Positions 51,666-61,147 are shown, numbered from the stretch's first letter. The stretch is 64,000 bases of DNA from JAFGGT01 sp036733165 (GCA_036733165.1 DAINBB010000003.1:1-64000), one strand, 5' to 3'. Notes: a model not told the origin generated them from the sequence alone. Program-made: numbers and translations.

Positions 51666-53320
51666 CTCCCACCACCTATCCTTCCGACAACGTGTCTGAC
51701 AGACCTGAAGAACGAGCTTTTCCTGTCTTTTCCTATGTCCCTCCCGGAGTACCTTGCCAGTTCGAAGGTGGCGGTTATGTCCCTGACCTCGTTGGCCGAA
51801 TCCGAGATCGTTCTCAGTTCCCTGTCTATGTCCGTATGGGTCGTCGACGGGTGCAGATGCACGACCCTGCGGACCGCAAGGAACTCTATCATCCTGGAAT
51901 AGGCGAGTATCACGGATTCCTTGACATTTCCTATCTTCTCAAGAATGCCCAGTTCAATCAGGAACGTTTCCCTGCGTCCAATATCCTCCATCCCTTCCGT
52001 TTCTGGGGACGAGGATTGCATATCTTTTCTCGCATGGCCATCTCTCCAGTGCACGAGAAGGGCGATAACAAGGCCCGACACCACCGTAATTGCCAACAGC
52101 ATCTCATATATGTTATTGGAACCTTGCCCTGCCTCTGTTACATGGGTGCTGAACTCAAGGGCCTGCGACCTGCTTTGAACGAACGGGGCACCTTCCTCAG
52201 GGACAAACTCTGCGTACACAACATAGTCAGCATCGTCGATGCCCTGAACAGTATGTTCGAATAGGCCGTCTTCCCCGGTGACGATGTGGGTCGCCTCCCC
52301 GTTTATGTTCAATAAGACGTTCCTGTCTTCCAATCCGTGCCCATAGATGTCATCAAGCCTGCCTGTAAATAATATGGAATAATCGTTTCCTGCCGGCCCC
52401 TGTCCCCTCGACAGTGATATCGTTGTAGGTATTTCGACATACACCTCAATCTCGTCCGACAGTATTGTCTCATATTGATATGTGGTCTGGGCCATTATGT
52501 TAATATGGTCGAAGTCGGCATTGACGGGAAGGTCGTAAAGATAGCTGAAATGTCCATCCTCGTCAGTTTCAAGCGTTATGGCCGATCCGTTGATGACCAA
52601 CCCTATGTCGTGAAGTCCCACGGGCAGACCTTCAAAATAGAGATGTCCATCGACGATAAGCCTGTAGTTCTCGCTAGACCCTGTGTCATATGCGCTGATA
52701 AACAGGCCGTTGCCCTGGTACCCATTGTTCTCCATGAGTGCGTCTATGGAATCCCTGTAGGTATCGAGGGTGCCCCTGAGCAGCGATATGGAGGCTGCCA
52801 CGTTCCCCGTCTCATAACCTAATCCTAAAAGGCCGGATGCCGCCTCCTCGAGATTGTCAAGTCTTGACTCTATCTGGGCGAGCATGTTATCGGCAATTAT
52901 TATGTGTGATCCGATGTCCGGTCCATCCCCCATCGTCTCAAGGCCCTCCAGGAGCGTTTTCAATTCTGGCTGGATATTGATGATGCCGTACAGCTGTTCA
53001 TAAATCGCTTGGAATGACCGATAGTAGAGTGGGAGAAGCTGTTCTTCAAGTTCCTTGGTGTCCAGCTCTAGCACTATTTCCCCCGGGACCGCAAGGTCGT
53101 TTGAAAGTGTTCCTATCCCTTCCATGGCACCCTGGAAGTTCTCTTGGGAAAGGTGGAAGACCGCATCGGATATGATAGTCACATCGCCCATGAAGTATGA
53201 ATGCAGGACCTCTGGGTCCTCCATGGCCTCGTTTATGTTCTGGTGAGAAGGCGAACCCGCCAAGGGGCATGAGGACATTAGCACTATGGCCAACGCGATG
53301 GCCAAATGATATTTTCTCAT
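51662..53320 (-). CDS. Exported DUF4129 protein with Ig-like domains
   Basis: A 552-residue protein heading the MoxR operon. Signal peptide 1 to about 22; helical region to about 200; two Ig-like or transthyretin-like repeats (G-L-P-V-G-L-H-D-I and E-D-R-N-V-L-L-N-I-N-G-E with G-E-D-G-L-F-E) between 210 and 375; a membrane helix near 405-422; and a cytoplasmic DUF4129 domain at the C-terminus (V-I-L-A-Y-S-R-M-I-E-F-L and E-L-A-R-Y-S-G). Such proteins resemble transglutaminase-associated membrane proteins. The gene has its own AT-rich upstream region shared divergently with the FAS1 gene. Confidence 0.8.
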   Translation of the reverse strand: MRKYHLAIALAIVLMSSCPLAGSPSHQNINEAMEDPEVLHSYFMGDVTIISDAVFHLSQENFQGAMEGIGTLSNDLAVPGEIVLELDTKELEEQLLPLYYRSFQAIYEQLYGIINIQPELKTLLEGLETMGDGPDIGSHIIIADNMLAQIESRLDNLEEAASGLLGLGYETGNVAASISLLRGTLDTYRDSIDALMENNGYQGNGLFISAYDTGSSENYRLIVDGHLYFEGLPVGLHDIGLVINGSAITLETDEDGHFSYLYDLPVNADFDHINIMAQTTYQYETILSDEIEVYVEIPTTISLSRGQGPAGNDYSILFTGRLDDIYGHGLEDRNVLLNINGEATHIVTGEDGLFEHTVQGIDDADYVVYAEFVPEEGAPFVQSRSQALEFSTHVTEAGQGSNNIYEMLLAITVVSGLVIALLVHWRDGHARKDMQSSSPETEGMEDIGRRETFLIELGILEKIGNVKESVILAYSRMIEFLAVRRVVHLHPSTTHTDIDRELRTISDSANEVRDITATFELARYSGRDIGKDRKSSFFRSVRHVVGRIGGGR

Positions 53321-53453
53321 CGCAATTTTGCTATATTTAAATGTTAATATATTTTTCCTATTCGGTCCATATAATAAGATAGGAAAATTGCATATTTGAA
53401 CATGTTAATAACTAGAATAATGTGTTACAATATATGATATTTTCATTGAATGG

Positions 53454-53496
53454 TGTTATTAATGATAACAACTTTTTTAAAATGATGTTATTAGTG
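53454..53496 (+). promoter_or_regulatory. Repeated TGTTATTARTG boxes flanking a TATA tract
   Basis: TGTTATTAATG (53454-53464) and TGTTATTAGTG (53486-53496) are near-identical direct repeats 32 bases apart, on either side of a TATA-like ACTTTTTTAAAA. The first box also forms an inverted repeat TGTTAT-N5-ATAACA (53454-53470). They lie 17-59 bases before the start of the FAS1 binding-protein gene and would suit a metal-responsive repressor site for the importer. Confidence 0.42.
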
Positions 53497-53512
53497 CAGT
53501 GTTGGTGTAATA

Positions 53513-54832
53513 ATGGCAAATGACACTAAGAAGATTGGAGCTGTAGCATTGACCGCTATAGTGATCATAGCTGCTATTTTCATATTTTACGACAGAGGCC
53601 CCGACCAGGACCTCACAGAGGCCTTGGGAGAGAACACCGAGTTCTCCGACCTCTTTGACGCTTTGGAGTCAACAGGAATCCTTGAGGGCCTTGCCGGAAG
53701 CGAATACACGATACTGGCCCCCACTGACGGCGCCTTCGACGACTACGATACAGAGCTTTATGGCGACCTTCTGGAGGACACCGACTCCCTTGGGGCATTG
53801 TTGAACTATCACATCATAGAAGGCAAGTACTCTGTGGCAGATATATCGAAGATGTCTACCGTAACGACACTGCAGGGAGAGGTTATCTCGATATCCACGA
53901 CCGGCAATGTGACGGTTAACGATGTTGAGATATCCCAGAGCGAGGAGATAGAGTGCGAGAACGGATATATCATCCCCGTGGGCGAGATACTCCTGCCACC
54001 AACCATCGAGAGTACCTACATCGACCTGACGATCACGGATGCTGCTGGAAGGGAGGTATACATCAAGAAGGTCCCTGAAAGGATAGTATCGATTGCGAGT
54101 TCCGCCACGGAGACGCTGTATGCGATCAATGCGGGGGACCTCCTGGTCGGAAGGGACAAGTACAGTGTCTATCCTGAGGAGGCCAACGATCTTCCAGATC
54201 TCGGCAGCGGTTCATCCCTCGCCCTTGAGGAGACATTGAACCTGAATCCGGACCTTGTGATCACGTGGTACTACAGCACCTCGGCGATAGAGAGCCTTGA
54301 ACAGAACGGAATAACCGTCCTTGCCATAGGGCCGTCATCGGTTCAGGACGTACTGGACCTTATCACGTTGTTTGGTCAGATATGCGACCACGAAGCCGAT
54401 GCCCAGGCCATAGTCCAAGATATGCAGACGACCATCGATGAGATCTCATCATATGCGGAATCCTTGTCCGAAGATGAGAAGGTCAAGGTGTTCTACGAGC
54501 TGTCAACCGCCTTCAAGAGCGTGAGCGACCAGACGTTCACAGGGGAGCTTATAGAGCTTGCGGGGGGCATAAACATCGCGGCGGACCAGGAGGCGACATA
54601 TCCGCAGATGTCCAGCGAATGGATAATAGACCAAAATCCCGATGTTGTTGTCGTTGTCTCATACGGCGCCACAACGGACGAGATCAAGTCAAGGGACGGT
54701 TGGGACTCCATCGATGCAGTTTTAAATGACAAAGTGTATTCTATTGAGAGCAACTGGGTCAGTTCTACCCCTAGAATGGTATTGGGGCTTGAACAGTTCG
54801 CCAAGTGGTTCTACCCTGAACACTTTGCGTGA
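53513..54832 (+). CDS. FAS1 domain fused to a metal-chelate/cobalamin binding protein
   Basis: A 439-residue exported protein. A membrane anchor or signal (8-26, no lipobox Cys) is followed by a fasciclin (FAS1) domain at about 30-165: H1-like I-L-A-P-T-D at 67-72, Y-H at 99-100, V-T-V-N-D-V-E-I and G-Y-I-I-P-V-G-E-I-L-L-P-P. From about 172 it continues as a class-III periplasmic binding domain of the BtuF/FhuD/FepB family (V-P-E-R-I-V-S-I-A-S-S-A-T-E-T-L-Y-A at 188 onwards, N-P-D-L-V-I-T, N-P-D-V-V-V-V). The next two genes are the BtuC-type permease and ATPase of the same importer. FAS1 domains mediate adhesion or bind heme-like ligands. This pairing is unusual. Confidence 0.88.
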   Translation: MANDTKKIGAVALTAIVIIAAIFIFYDRGPDQDLTEALGENTEFSDLFDALESTGILEGLAGSEYTILAPTDGAFDDYDTELYGDLLEDTDSLGALLNYHIIEGKYSVADISKMSTVTTLQGEVISISTTGNVTVNDVEISQSEEIECENGYIIPVGEILLPPTIESTYIDLTITDAAGREVYIKKVPERIVSIASSATETLYAINAGDLLVGRDKYSVYPEEANDLPDLGSGSSLALEETLNLNPDLVITWYYSTSAIESLEQNGITVLAIGPSSVQDVLDLITLFGQICDHEADAQAIVQDMQTTIDEISSYAESLSEDEKVKVFYELSTAFKSVSDQTFTGELIELAGGINIAADQEATYPQMSSEWIIDQNPDVVVVVSYGATTDEIKSRDGWDSIDAVLNDKVYSIESNWVSSTPRMVLGLEQFAKWFYPEHFA

Positions 54833-54837
54833 ATCAA

Positions 54838-55890
54838 ATGCATAACATCGACGGATACTACCAAGACATAAAGCACAAGAGGTTTATGCTTCTCATAGGC
54901 CTCTTGATTATTCTTTTTTTCGTCACCGTTCTTGGGATAATGGTGGGTCCGGTTTTCATAAGCCCCAAGGTGGTGCTCAAGATACTGGCCTCCAATCTGC
55001 CCCTGATAGGCGACGACATCGTTCAGACATGGCCTGGAACGTACAACAGCATAGTGATGGACGTCAGGCTTCCACGGGTGTTGGTCGGTCTGATGGTGGG
55101 TGCAGGCCTGTCGGTTGCCGGCTGCGGCATGCAGGGGCTTTTCAGGAACCCAATGGCATCTCCGTACGTCACGGGCATATCATCCGGCGGCGCCTTCGGT
55201 GCAGCCCTTGCGGTGAATCTCGGCATAATATATTATCTTGTTCCGGCATTCGCGTTCTTTTTCTCTGCCATGACGGTGTTCTTGGTCTATGCAATCTCCA
55301 TGGTGCGCGGAAAGGTCAGGATGGAGACCTTGCTCCTTTCGGGAATAGCTGTGGCATCCTTCTTCTCGGCCCTCGTCTCCCTGATGATGTACCTGGCCGC
55401 GCAGAAGCTTGAGAGCATCGTCTTCTGGATGATGGGGGGATTCTGGGCGTCGGGCTGGGACGAGGTGATGATCATCCTGCCGTTCGTCATAGTATGCATC
55501 CCGATATACATCTTTCTTTCAAGGGACCTAAATGCGATGATGCTTGGGGAGGATGCCGCAAGGGACCTTGGCATAGATGTGGAGACGACTAAGAAGATAG
55601 TCCTCGTGCTCACAGCGATCCTTGTCGGATGCTGTGTTGCAGTTTCGGGGACCATTGGTTTCGTGGGCCTTATAATCCCCCACATCACCAGGATAATCGT
55701 GGGCCCGGACCACAGGGTCCTCATCCCCGCCTCTGTGTTCACAGGAGGCATATTCATGATATTCACGGACATTGTGGCACGAATGATAATACAGCCATCG
55801 GAGCTCCCTGTCGGCATCATAACGTCCTTGTGCGGAGTGCCCTTCTTCCTATATCTACTTAGGAGGAGAAAGTCTTCAATGGGGTGGTAG
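54838..55890 (+). CDS. FecCD/BtuC-type ABC permease
   Basis: A membrane permease of about 350 residues with ten predicted helices for iron-siderophore, heme or cobalamin import. Family motifs are D-V-R-L-P-R-V-L-V-G-L near 70, G-A-G-L-S-V-A-G-C-G-M-Q, N-P-M-A-S-P-Y-V-T-G-I-S-S-G-G-A-F-G-A, and G-x-I-G-F-V-G-L-I-I-P-H near 280. ATG 54838 is chosen; GTG 54829 (GTGA overlap with the previous stop) is equally possible. Coupled to the FAS1-binding protein upstream and ATPase downstream. Confidence 0.92.
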   Translation: MHNIDGYYQDIKHKRFMLLIGLLIILFFVTVLGIMVGPVFISPKVVLKILASNLPLIGDDIVQTWPGTYNSIVMDVRLPRVLVGLMVGAGLSVAGCGMQGLFRNPMASPYVTGISSGGAFGAALAVNLGIIYYLVPAFAFFFSAMTVFLVYAISMVRGKVRMETLLLSGIAVASFFSALVSLMMYLAAQKLESIVFWMMGGFWASGWDEVMIILPFVIVCIPIYIFLSRDLNAMMLGEDAARDLGIDVETTKKIVLVLTAILVGCCVAVSGTIGFVGLIIPHITRIIVGPDHRVLIPASVFTGGIFMIFTDIVARMIIQPSELPVGIITSLCGVPFFLYLLRRRKSSMGW

Positions 55891-55891
55891 G

Positions 55892-56674
55892 GTGGACCTG
55901 AACGTGGAATCTCTTTATTTCGGATACTTCAAGAAGAACATTCTCAAGGATGTCAGCTTCACTGCCAAGAGCGGGGAGGTCATGGGAATAGTCGGACCCA
56001 ATGGTTCCGGAAAGACCACACTTCTCAAGTGCATCAGGAAGGCGCTCACCCCAAGGCAAGGGAGTATAATGCTGGACGGCGAGGACATAATGGAATGGGA
56101 TAGGACGAAGATAGCCAAGTACTTTGGCGTCGTTCCCCAAAACACGAACATTACATTTCCCTTCACCGTTCTCGAGATAGTCATGATGGGGAGGATACCC
56201 CACCTGAAGAGGATGCAGGGGGAGGGTGAGGACGATGTCTATGTGGCCAAGAAGGCCATGTCCCTGACAGCCATTGAACATCTCTACTACCGTTACGTCA
56301 ACAATCTTTCAGGAGGCGAGGTGCAAAGGGTCATCATTGCCAGGGCTCTTGCCCAGGAACCCAAGATACTCCTGCTCGACGAACCGACATCGAACCTGGA
56401 CATAAATCACCAGTTCGAGACCATGAAGCTTATCAGAAAACTTGCAAAGGATGAGGACATGATAGTTGTCATCATATCCCATGACCTCAACCTTTCGATG
56501 AGATATTGCGACAATCTAATCCTTCTGCACGACGGCGAGGTATTCTCGAGCGGCAGGCCCGTCGATGTGCTGACGAAGGAAAACATAAGAAAGGTCTACG
56601 GCGTCGAGGCCCAGATAGACTTCAACACCGCAATAGACTCAAATCAGATAACGCTGATAGATATTGTGGAATGA
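55892..56674 (+). CDS. ABC ATPase, FecE/BtuD type
   Basis: A 260-residue ATPase of the metal-chelate/cobalamin importer. Walker A G-P-N-G-S-G-K-T-T at 35-43, signature L-S-G-G-E-V-Q-R at 139-146, Walker B I-L-L-L-D-E-P at 159-165, switch His in I-S-H-D-L-N. GTG start two bases after the permease stop, with a G-rich site upstream. It completes a three-gene importer; its substrate is not determined, though iron chelate or cobamide is most likely. Confidence 0.92.
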   Translation: MDLNVESLYFGYFKKNILKDVSFTAKSGEVMGIVGPNGSGKTTLLKCIRKALTPRQGSIMLDGEDIMEWDRTKIAKYFGVVPQNTNITFPFTVLEIVMMGRIPHLKRMQGEGEDDVYVAKKAMSLTAIEHLYYRYVNNLSGGEVQRVIIARALAQEPKILLLDEPTSNLDINHQFETMKLIRKLAKDEDMIVVIISHDLNLSMRYCDNLILLHDGEVFSSGRPVDVLTKENIRKVYGVEAQIDFNTAIDSNQITLIDIVE

Positions 56675-57358
56675 TCACTTCTTGAAGGGCAGCATGGGTG
56701 TCAACCATGAGGCGAACGCGGTCGGATTCCTTGTCTGCATGAAGACCTTTCCCCGTCCTCTGAGCTTGAGGACCAGGCCCTCCCCTGAGAGGAACGTCGA
56801 TTTCAATCCGCCGATCTTTTTTACCTCGTATTGTATCCCGCCCTGGAACCCAACCAAGTGACCGGTGTCAACGATGAGCTCGCCGTCGAGGTCGTATTCG
56901 TACAGGGCGCCGAACGCGGATATGAAGATGTCCCCGACCCCCTCTGCCTTAAGGAAAAATAGGCCTTCCCTGGAGACGAATCCCTTAAGCCCCTGGAACT
57001 TGGTGTCGAGGTCTATGTTGACGTTCGATGCCAGGAAGGCTCCCCCCTGCAGGAACCAGGTCTCATTGTTGAGCTCTAACCTCTCCACATCCCCAGGATA
57101 ACCCGGGGCCAGCGTTATCTCTCCCTGGCCGTCAGCCTTGAAGATGTTCTGGAAGAAGGACTCGCCTCCGAGGGCGCTCCTCTTAAGGGCATTGAACATC
57201 CCGCCCTGCATTTTCGTCTCTATATTTAAGTTGGGCGTCATGGAGACCAGGGCGCCTGCCTCTGCCTTTATCTCCTGTCCATCTTTGAGACCCACTTTCA
57301 GCAACGTGTAAGCAGGACTCTTGAAAATTTCATATTCATAGTCTATTCCGGTTGGCAT
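56675..57358 (-). CDS. AIM24/TIGR00266-family protein
   Basis: A 227-residue beta-rich protein of the AIM24 family. Motifs are Q-E-I-K-A-E-A-G-A-L-V-S-M near 29-41, G-G-E-S-F-F-Q-N near 64-71, L-A-P-G-Y-P-G-D near 81-88, and G-L-V-L-K-L-R-G-R-G-K-V near the end. Members form trimeric barrels of unknown role. It is convergent with the ABC ATPase (stops adjacent) and divergent from the PiT gene. Confidence 0.88.
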   Translation of the reverse strand: MPTGIDYEYEIFKSPAYTLLKVGLKDGQEIKAEAGALVSMTPNLNIETKMQGGMFNALKRSALGGESFFQNIFKADGQGEITLAPGYPGDVERLELNNETWFLQGGAFLASNVNIDLDTKFQGLKGFVSREGLFFLKAEGVGDIFISAFGALYEYDLDGELIVDTGHLVGFQGGIQYEVKKIGGLKSTFLSGEGLVLKLRGRGKVFMQTRNPTAFASWLTPMLPFKK

Positions 57359-57431
57359 GTATACACCGATAATAATAGCTTTATAATGTATATAATCTTA
57401 TTGATATTTGAACATATGTGACGTGGCGGCA

Positions 57432-58379
57432 ATGGAGTATCTGATAATCCTGGCTTCCTTTGCGGTGGCCTTGAGCATAGGCGCCAACGATATGGCGAAC
57501 GCTATCGGAACGACCGTCGGTTCTAACGTGCTGAGGTACAGGAGGGCCATCTTGTACGGAGGGATCGCCGTAGGCATAGGGGCGCTTTGGGGCGGGAGCA
57601 ATACCATCGAGACTGTGGGAAAGGGCGTCATAGACACGACAACAGTGGAACCCGCGGTCCTTGCGGCCGCGATATTCTGTGCCGCGCTCACCGTGGGCGT
57701 TGCAACGTACCTGAGCTTTCCGGTCTCTGCAACACAGGCCCTTGTAGGTTCCCTCGCCGGCACGGGCATGGCAATGGGCATAGAATTGAACAGTCAGGTC
57801 CTCCTCGACATCGCCGTTGTCTGGCTGTTCCTACCATTCCTGTCGATGGCCCTGTCGTTCTCCCTTTATTTTGTGATTAGGGTCCCGTTCAGTGCCATAT
57901 ATGGCCGATGGTATGGGGCATACCAGATACTTATCCGGTACCTTGTCATATTCTCGGGCATACTGGTTGCCTTCTCGTTGGGGACGAACAACATCGGGAA
58001 CGTGGTCGGCGTCCTGGAGGTGAATTCCGTGTTGGGCACAGTTCCCTCCGTAGTCCTGGGTGCCGTGGGGATCACCATAGGGGCCTTCTTGTTCTCCCAG
58101 GGTGTAATACTGTCGATAGGCAAGCGGATCACCACGCTGGACCCCCTGCGCGCATTTGTCAGCCAGCTTGCGACGGCGCTTTCGGTCCTTGTATGCACCG
58201 CGATTGGCATACCCGTATCATTGAGCCAGGCAATGGTCGGAAGTGTCATGGGTTGCGGCCTTACAAAGGGCAGGGCATACATAAACAAGGGATTCATGTT
58301 AAAGGTGGTCGCCAGCTGGGCGCTTTGTCCCTTGTTATCAGGGCTGACGATGTATGTGCTCTATGGCATCATAGCCTGA
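57432..58379 (+). CDS. pit: Inorganic phosphate transporter, PiT family
   Basis: A 315-residue membrane transporter with about ten helices. The duplicated PiT signature is seen as G-A-N-D-M-A-N-A-I-G-T near 18-28 of the protein and G-T-N-N-I-G-N-V-V-G near 186-195. ATG 57432 is preferred; the longer frame starts with TTG upstream of the TATA region (57381-57395) spacing. It probably imports phosphate with Na+ or H+. Its end overlaps the convergent kinase gene by eleven bases. Confidence 0.88.
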   Translation: MEYLIILASFAVALSIGANDMANAIGTTVGSNVLRYRRAILYGGIAVGIGALWGGSNTIETVGKGVIDTTTVEPAVLAAAIFCAALTVGVATYLSFPVSATQALVGSLAGTGMAMGIELNSQVLLDIAVVWLFLPFLSMALSFSLYFVIRVPFSAIYGRWYGAYQILIRYLVIFSGILVAFSLGTNNIGNVVGVLEVNSVLGTVPSVVLGAVGITIGAFLFSQGVILSIGKRITTLDPLRAFVSQLATALSVLVCTAIGIPVSLSQAMVGSVMGCGLTKGRAYINKGFMLKVVASWALCPLLSGLTMYVLYGIIA

Positions 58380-59133
58380 TCCTTGTGCCGGGATTCTTGC
58401 CTTCCAGCGCCATTCTCAAAGACCCTTTCTTCTCCAGATTCGTGATCACTATCTCGTTGATGTGTCCCTTGAACTGCAGTATTTCGTCCAGTTTGCCCTT
58501 CATGCCACCGGTGGCATCGCCTGTGGTGCCCGCATCTATCTTTTCCAATTCGTCGAAAGTTATCTCTTTAAGAAGCTTGGCATTGCCATCGACCTTTGGA
58601 TCTGTGGTATATATGCCTTCCACATCTGTTAGGAATATTGCCTTGGAACCGGGATATCTCTCCGCCATTTTCCTCATTATCTGGTCTCCGGAGACTATGC
58701 TGAAAGCGTTGGTCCTGTCGTATACCACATCCCCGTACAGTATCGGCACGAAACCGAGTTTCACCAGGTTATCTATCAATTCCAGATCAAAGTTCTTGAT
58801 GATGCCGTTGTCGGCGTCCATTATCGCGCTCGTTTGGAGGGCGAATGGCCTGCACCCTTCCTTCTCCAACGCCTCCGCTACTATGTTGGACAGCCTCCTC
58901 ATCGCTATGTTTATCTTGGACACGCCCCTTTTCTGGTCGTCTGTGCCAATCTTCCCAACGATGTTGTACTTCAGTGCCAATGGATGGCCAAATGACCCGC
59001 CCCCATGGCAGATCACCATTTCCTGCCTGGTCCCGGACAGCTCACTGGCAAGCGTACAGAGCGCTTCCTTCTTTATGGAGAAAGGGGTCCTCTTGTCAGT
59101 CAGGGCCGAGCCCCCCGCCTTGATCAGAATCAT
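58369..59133 (-). CDS. ipk: Isopentenyl phosphate kinase
   Basis: A 254-residue amino-acid-kinase-fold enzyme that phosphorylates isopentenyl phosphate to IPP in the archaeal mevalonate pathway. Motifs are K-A-G-G-S-A at 5-10, C-H-G-G-G-S-F-G-H with the catalytic His at 50, V-P-I-L-Y-G-D-V near 128-135, S-G-D-Q-I near 148, and T-D-V-E-G-I-Y near 170. It supplies IPP for the isoprenyl diphosphate synthase at 62343. It is eight bases after the ACT protein gene. Confidence 0.92.
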   Translation of the reverse strand: MILIKAGGSALTDKRTPFSIKKEALCTLASELSGTRQEMVICHGGGSFGHPLALKYNIVGKIGTDDQKRGVSKINIAMRRLSNIVAEALEKEGCRPFALQTSAIMDADNGIIKNFDLELIDNLVKLGFVPILYGDVVYDRTNAFSIVSGDQIMRKMAERYPGSKAIFLTDVEGIYTTDPKVDGNAKLLKEITFDELEKIDAGTTGDATGGMKGKLDEILQFKGHINEIVITNLEKKGSLRMALEGKNPGTRIRL

Positions 59134-59141
59134 TCCATCAC

Positions 59142-59777
59142 CTAAAATTTAAGGAAGGATATTGCCCGTGATATGTCCTCTTCGTTCACGATGAAGATGG
59201 TGTTTGTCCAACAGCTCATCGTCTCTTTTATGTTTATCCCATGCTCTCCGAACAATGAGTAGAGGTAGGCGGTCACACCGGCCGTGTTCTCAAGTTCCTG
59301 AGGGCTCTTTATGGTGATCATTGCCAGGTCCTCAGACATCTTGATGATGTCGTCGCCTATCATGCTCTCCACCGCGTCCTTGTGCTTCTGTGTGGTGATG
59401 AGCGTTATGGCGGTGGACCCCTCTATGCTGTAGAAGATGTCCTGCCTGTCCTTGATCTTGTCCTCCAGTGTGAGGATGATCTTTTGGGGAATCCCCTTCT
59501 TGATGATGGCCACCACGATCCTGTTCTTGATCTCAAGCTCGCTCTTCCTAAGGATCTCCATGACCTTGTCCTCGTGGGTCTTCTTTGGCTTGAGATGTTC
59601 GAAGTACCTTCTGCTGGCCACGATGATGGCGTCCTTGCTGGTCTTTTTCTCGATGTGCATCTCGCCTGCGATCTTTTCCGCCAGTTTGGAATAGTTTATA
59701 AGATTGTTCCTTATGCAGTCCTTGATGGATGGATGAGTGTCAATATACTCCTTGGTGATCTCTGCAGTTGTTTTCAT
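59142..59777 (-). CDS. ACT-domain protein
   Basis: A 211-residue protein. The first 70 residues look helical, with a possible HTH-like or helix-bundle region (T-H-P-S-I-K-D-C-I, K-D-A-I-I-V-A-S-R-R-Y). The C-terminal part carries an aspartokinase-like ACT domain pair (V-V-A-I-I-K-K, L-A-M-I-T-I-K-S, V-T-A-Y-L-Y-S-L-F-G-E-H-G-I-N-I-K-E), which usually binds amino acids. In archaea such proteins often lie near aspartate kinase or, as here, other biosynthetic kinases. It may regulate isoprenoid or amino-acid genes; unproven. Confidence 0.65.
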   Translation of the reverse strand: MKTTAEITKEYIDTHPSIKDCIRNNLINYSKLAEKIAGEMHIEKKTSKDAIIVASRRYFEHLKPKKTHEDKVMEILRKSELEIKNRIVVAIIKKGIPQKIILTLEDKIKDRQDIFYSIEGSTAITLITTQKHKDAVESMIGDDIIKMSEDLAMITIKSPQELENTAGVTAYLYSLFGEHGINIKETMSCWTNTIFIVNEEDISRAISFLKF

Positions 59778-59935
59778 ATTAAGGGAGTGATATTATTTCT
59801 TATATAAATGTTTTTAGAAGAACATTGACGTTTGATATCAAATTGTTTAAAAATCACTTTATTGTTGTTTGAATAGTTCGAAATTGGTCGATACTTTTAA
59901 GTTAATATCAGCACTGCTCATCCTCAGTGATAATA

Positions 59936-61147
59936 ATGGAGAACAAGAAGGTTATCTTGGCATACAGTGGAGGCCTCGACACATCCATAATACTGAAGTG
60001 GCTCGTGGAAAGGGGCAACGAGGTAGTTGCCTACGTCGCCGATGTAGGGCAGGATGATGATTTCAAGAAGATCGAGGAGAAGGCTTACTATTGCGGAGCC
60101 TCAAAGGTATACGTGAGCGACCTCAGGGAGGAGTTCATCACCGAATATGTGTTCAGGGCGCTAAAGGCCAATGCGGTCTACGAGGGCACATACCTCCTGG
60201 GCACCGCTGTTGCAAGGCCCCTGATAGCCAAGGAGCATGTAAGGATCGCCAAGCTCGAGAACGCCACGGTGCTGTGTCATGGCGCCACAGGCAAGGGGAA
60301 CGACCAGGCGAGATTCGAGATAGGTTACATGGCGCTTATGCCCGAGGCGGAGATATACAGTCCTTGGAAGGACGCCGAGTTCCTCAATGAGTTCCAGGGC
60401 CGAAAGGACATGATCAAGTATGCCGAGGAACATGACATACCCATACCGGTGACACTGAAGAAACCATTCTCCATTGATGAGAATCTGTTGCACACGAGCT
60501 ACGAGGCCGGAATCCTGGAAGACCCGGCAAACAAGTACGATCCTGCGATGTTCAAAAAAGGCATACATCCAAAGGACGCGCCAGACCAGACGGAGACGAT
60601 CAAACTGACGTTCAAGGAAGGCGTCCCTGTGGAAGTGGAAAATCTTGGCACCGGAGCCTCCTACACGGATCCGTTGGAGCTCTTCACATACCTCAACGAT
60701 CTTGGTTACAAGCACGGGATAGGGATTGTCGACATGGTGGAGAACAGATTGATGGGAATGAAGTCACGTGGTGTGTACGTGACCCCTGGCGGCACGATAC
60801 TCTATAACGCCCACAAGGACCTTGAGACGATAACGTTGGACAAGGAAGTGCAGCATTACAAGCTCCTTATGTCCTCCGAGATAGGAAGGATAATATACAA
60901 CGGCCTCTGGTTCTCGCCGGAAATGGAGTTCCTGATGGCCGCCATCGACAACAGCCAGAAAAGCGTCAATGGCGAGGTAGAGATGTGCCTTTATAAAGGA
61001 AATGCCATCGTCACGTCGAGAACATCCGAGAACTCTTTATATAATGAGGGCATAGCTTCAATGGACATCAACGGAGACTATGACCAGACGGACGCAAAGG
61101 GATTCATAAGGATCTATGGACTGAGATTGAGAGGCAGGTACCAGTAG
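59936..61147 (+). CDS. argG: Argininosuccinate synthase
   Basis: A 403-residue enzyme that joins citrulline and aspartate using ATP in arginine synthesis. P-loop A-Y-S-G-G-L-D-T-S at 9-17, H-G-A-T-G-K-G-N-D-Q near 114-123, T-P-G-G-T near 282. ATG 59936 is chosen over GTG 59927; an AT-rich TATA-like tract (TTTTAAGTTAATA) lies about 25-40 bases upstream. Its stop abuts the argH start codon directly. Confidence 0.95.
   Translation: MENKKVILAYSGGLDTSIILKWLVERGNEVVAYVADVGQDDDFKKIEEKAYYCGASKVYVSDLREEFITEYVFRALKANAVYEGTYLLGTAVARPLIAKEHVRIAKLENATVLCHGATGKGNDQARFEIGYMALMPEAEIYSPWKDAEFLNEFQGRKDMIKYAEEHDIPIPVTLKKPFSIDENLLHTSYEAGILEDPANKYDPAMFKKGIHPKDAPDQTETIKLTFKEGVPVEVENLGTGASYTDPLELFTYLNDLGYKHGIGIVDMVENRLMGMKSRGVYVTPGGTILYNAHKDLETITLDKEVQHYKLLMSSEIGRIIYNGLWFSPEMEFLMAAIDNSQKSVNGEVEMCLYKGNAIVTSRTSENSLYNEGIASMDINGDYDQTDAKGFIRIYGLRLRGRYQ

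Noticed and set aside
57908..59152. 414-codon plus-strand frame across the PiT gene end and the kinase gene
   Set aside because: It overlaps two well-recognised genes in other frames and its translation shows no domain; a chance frame.
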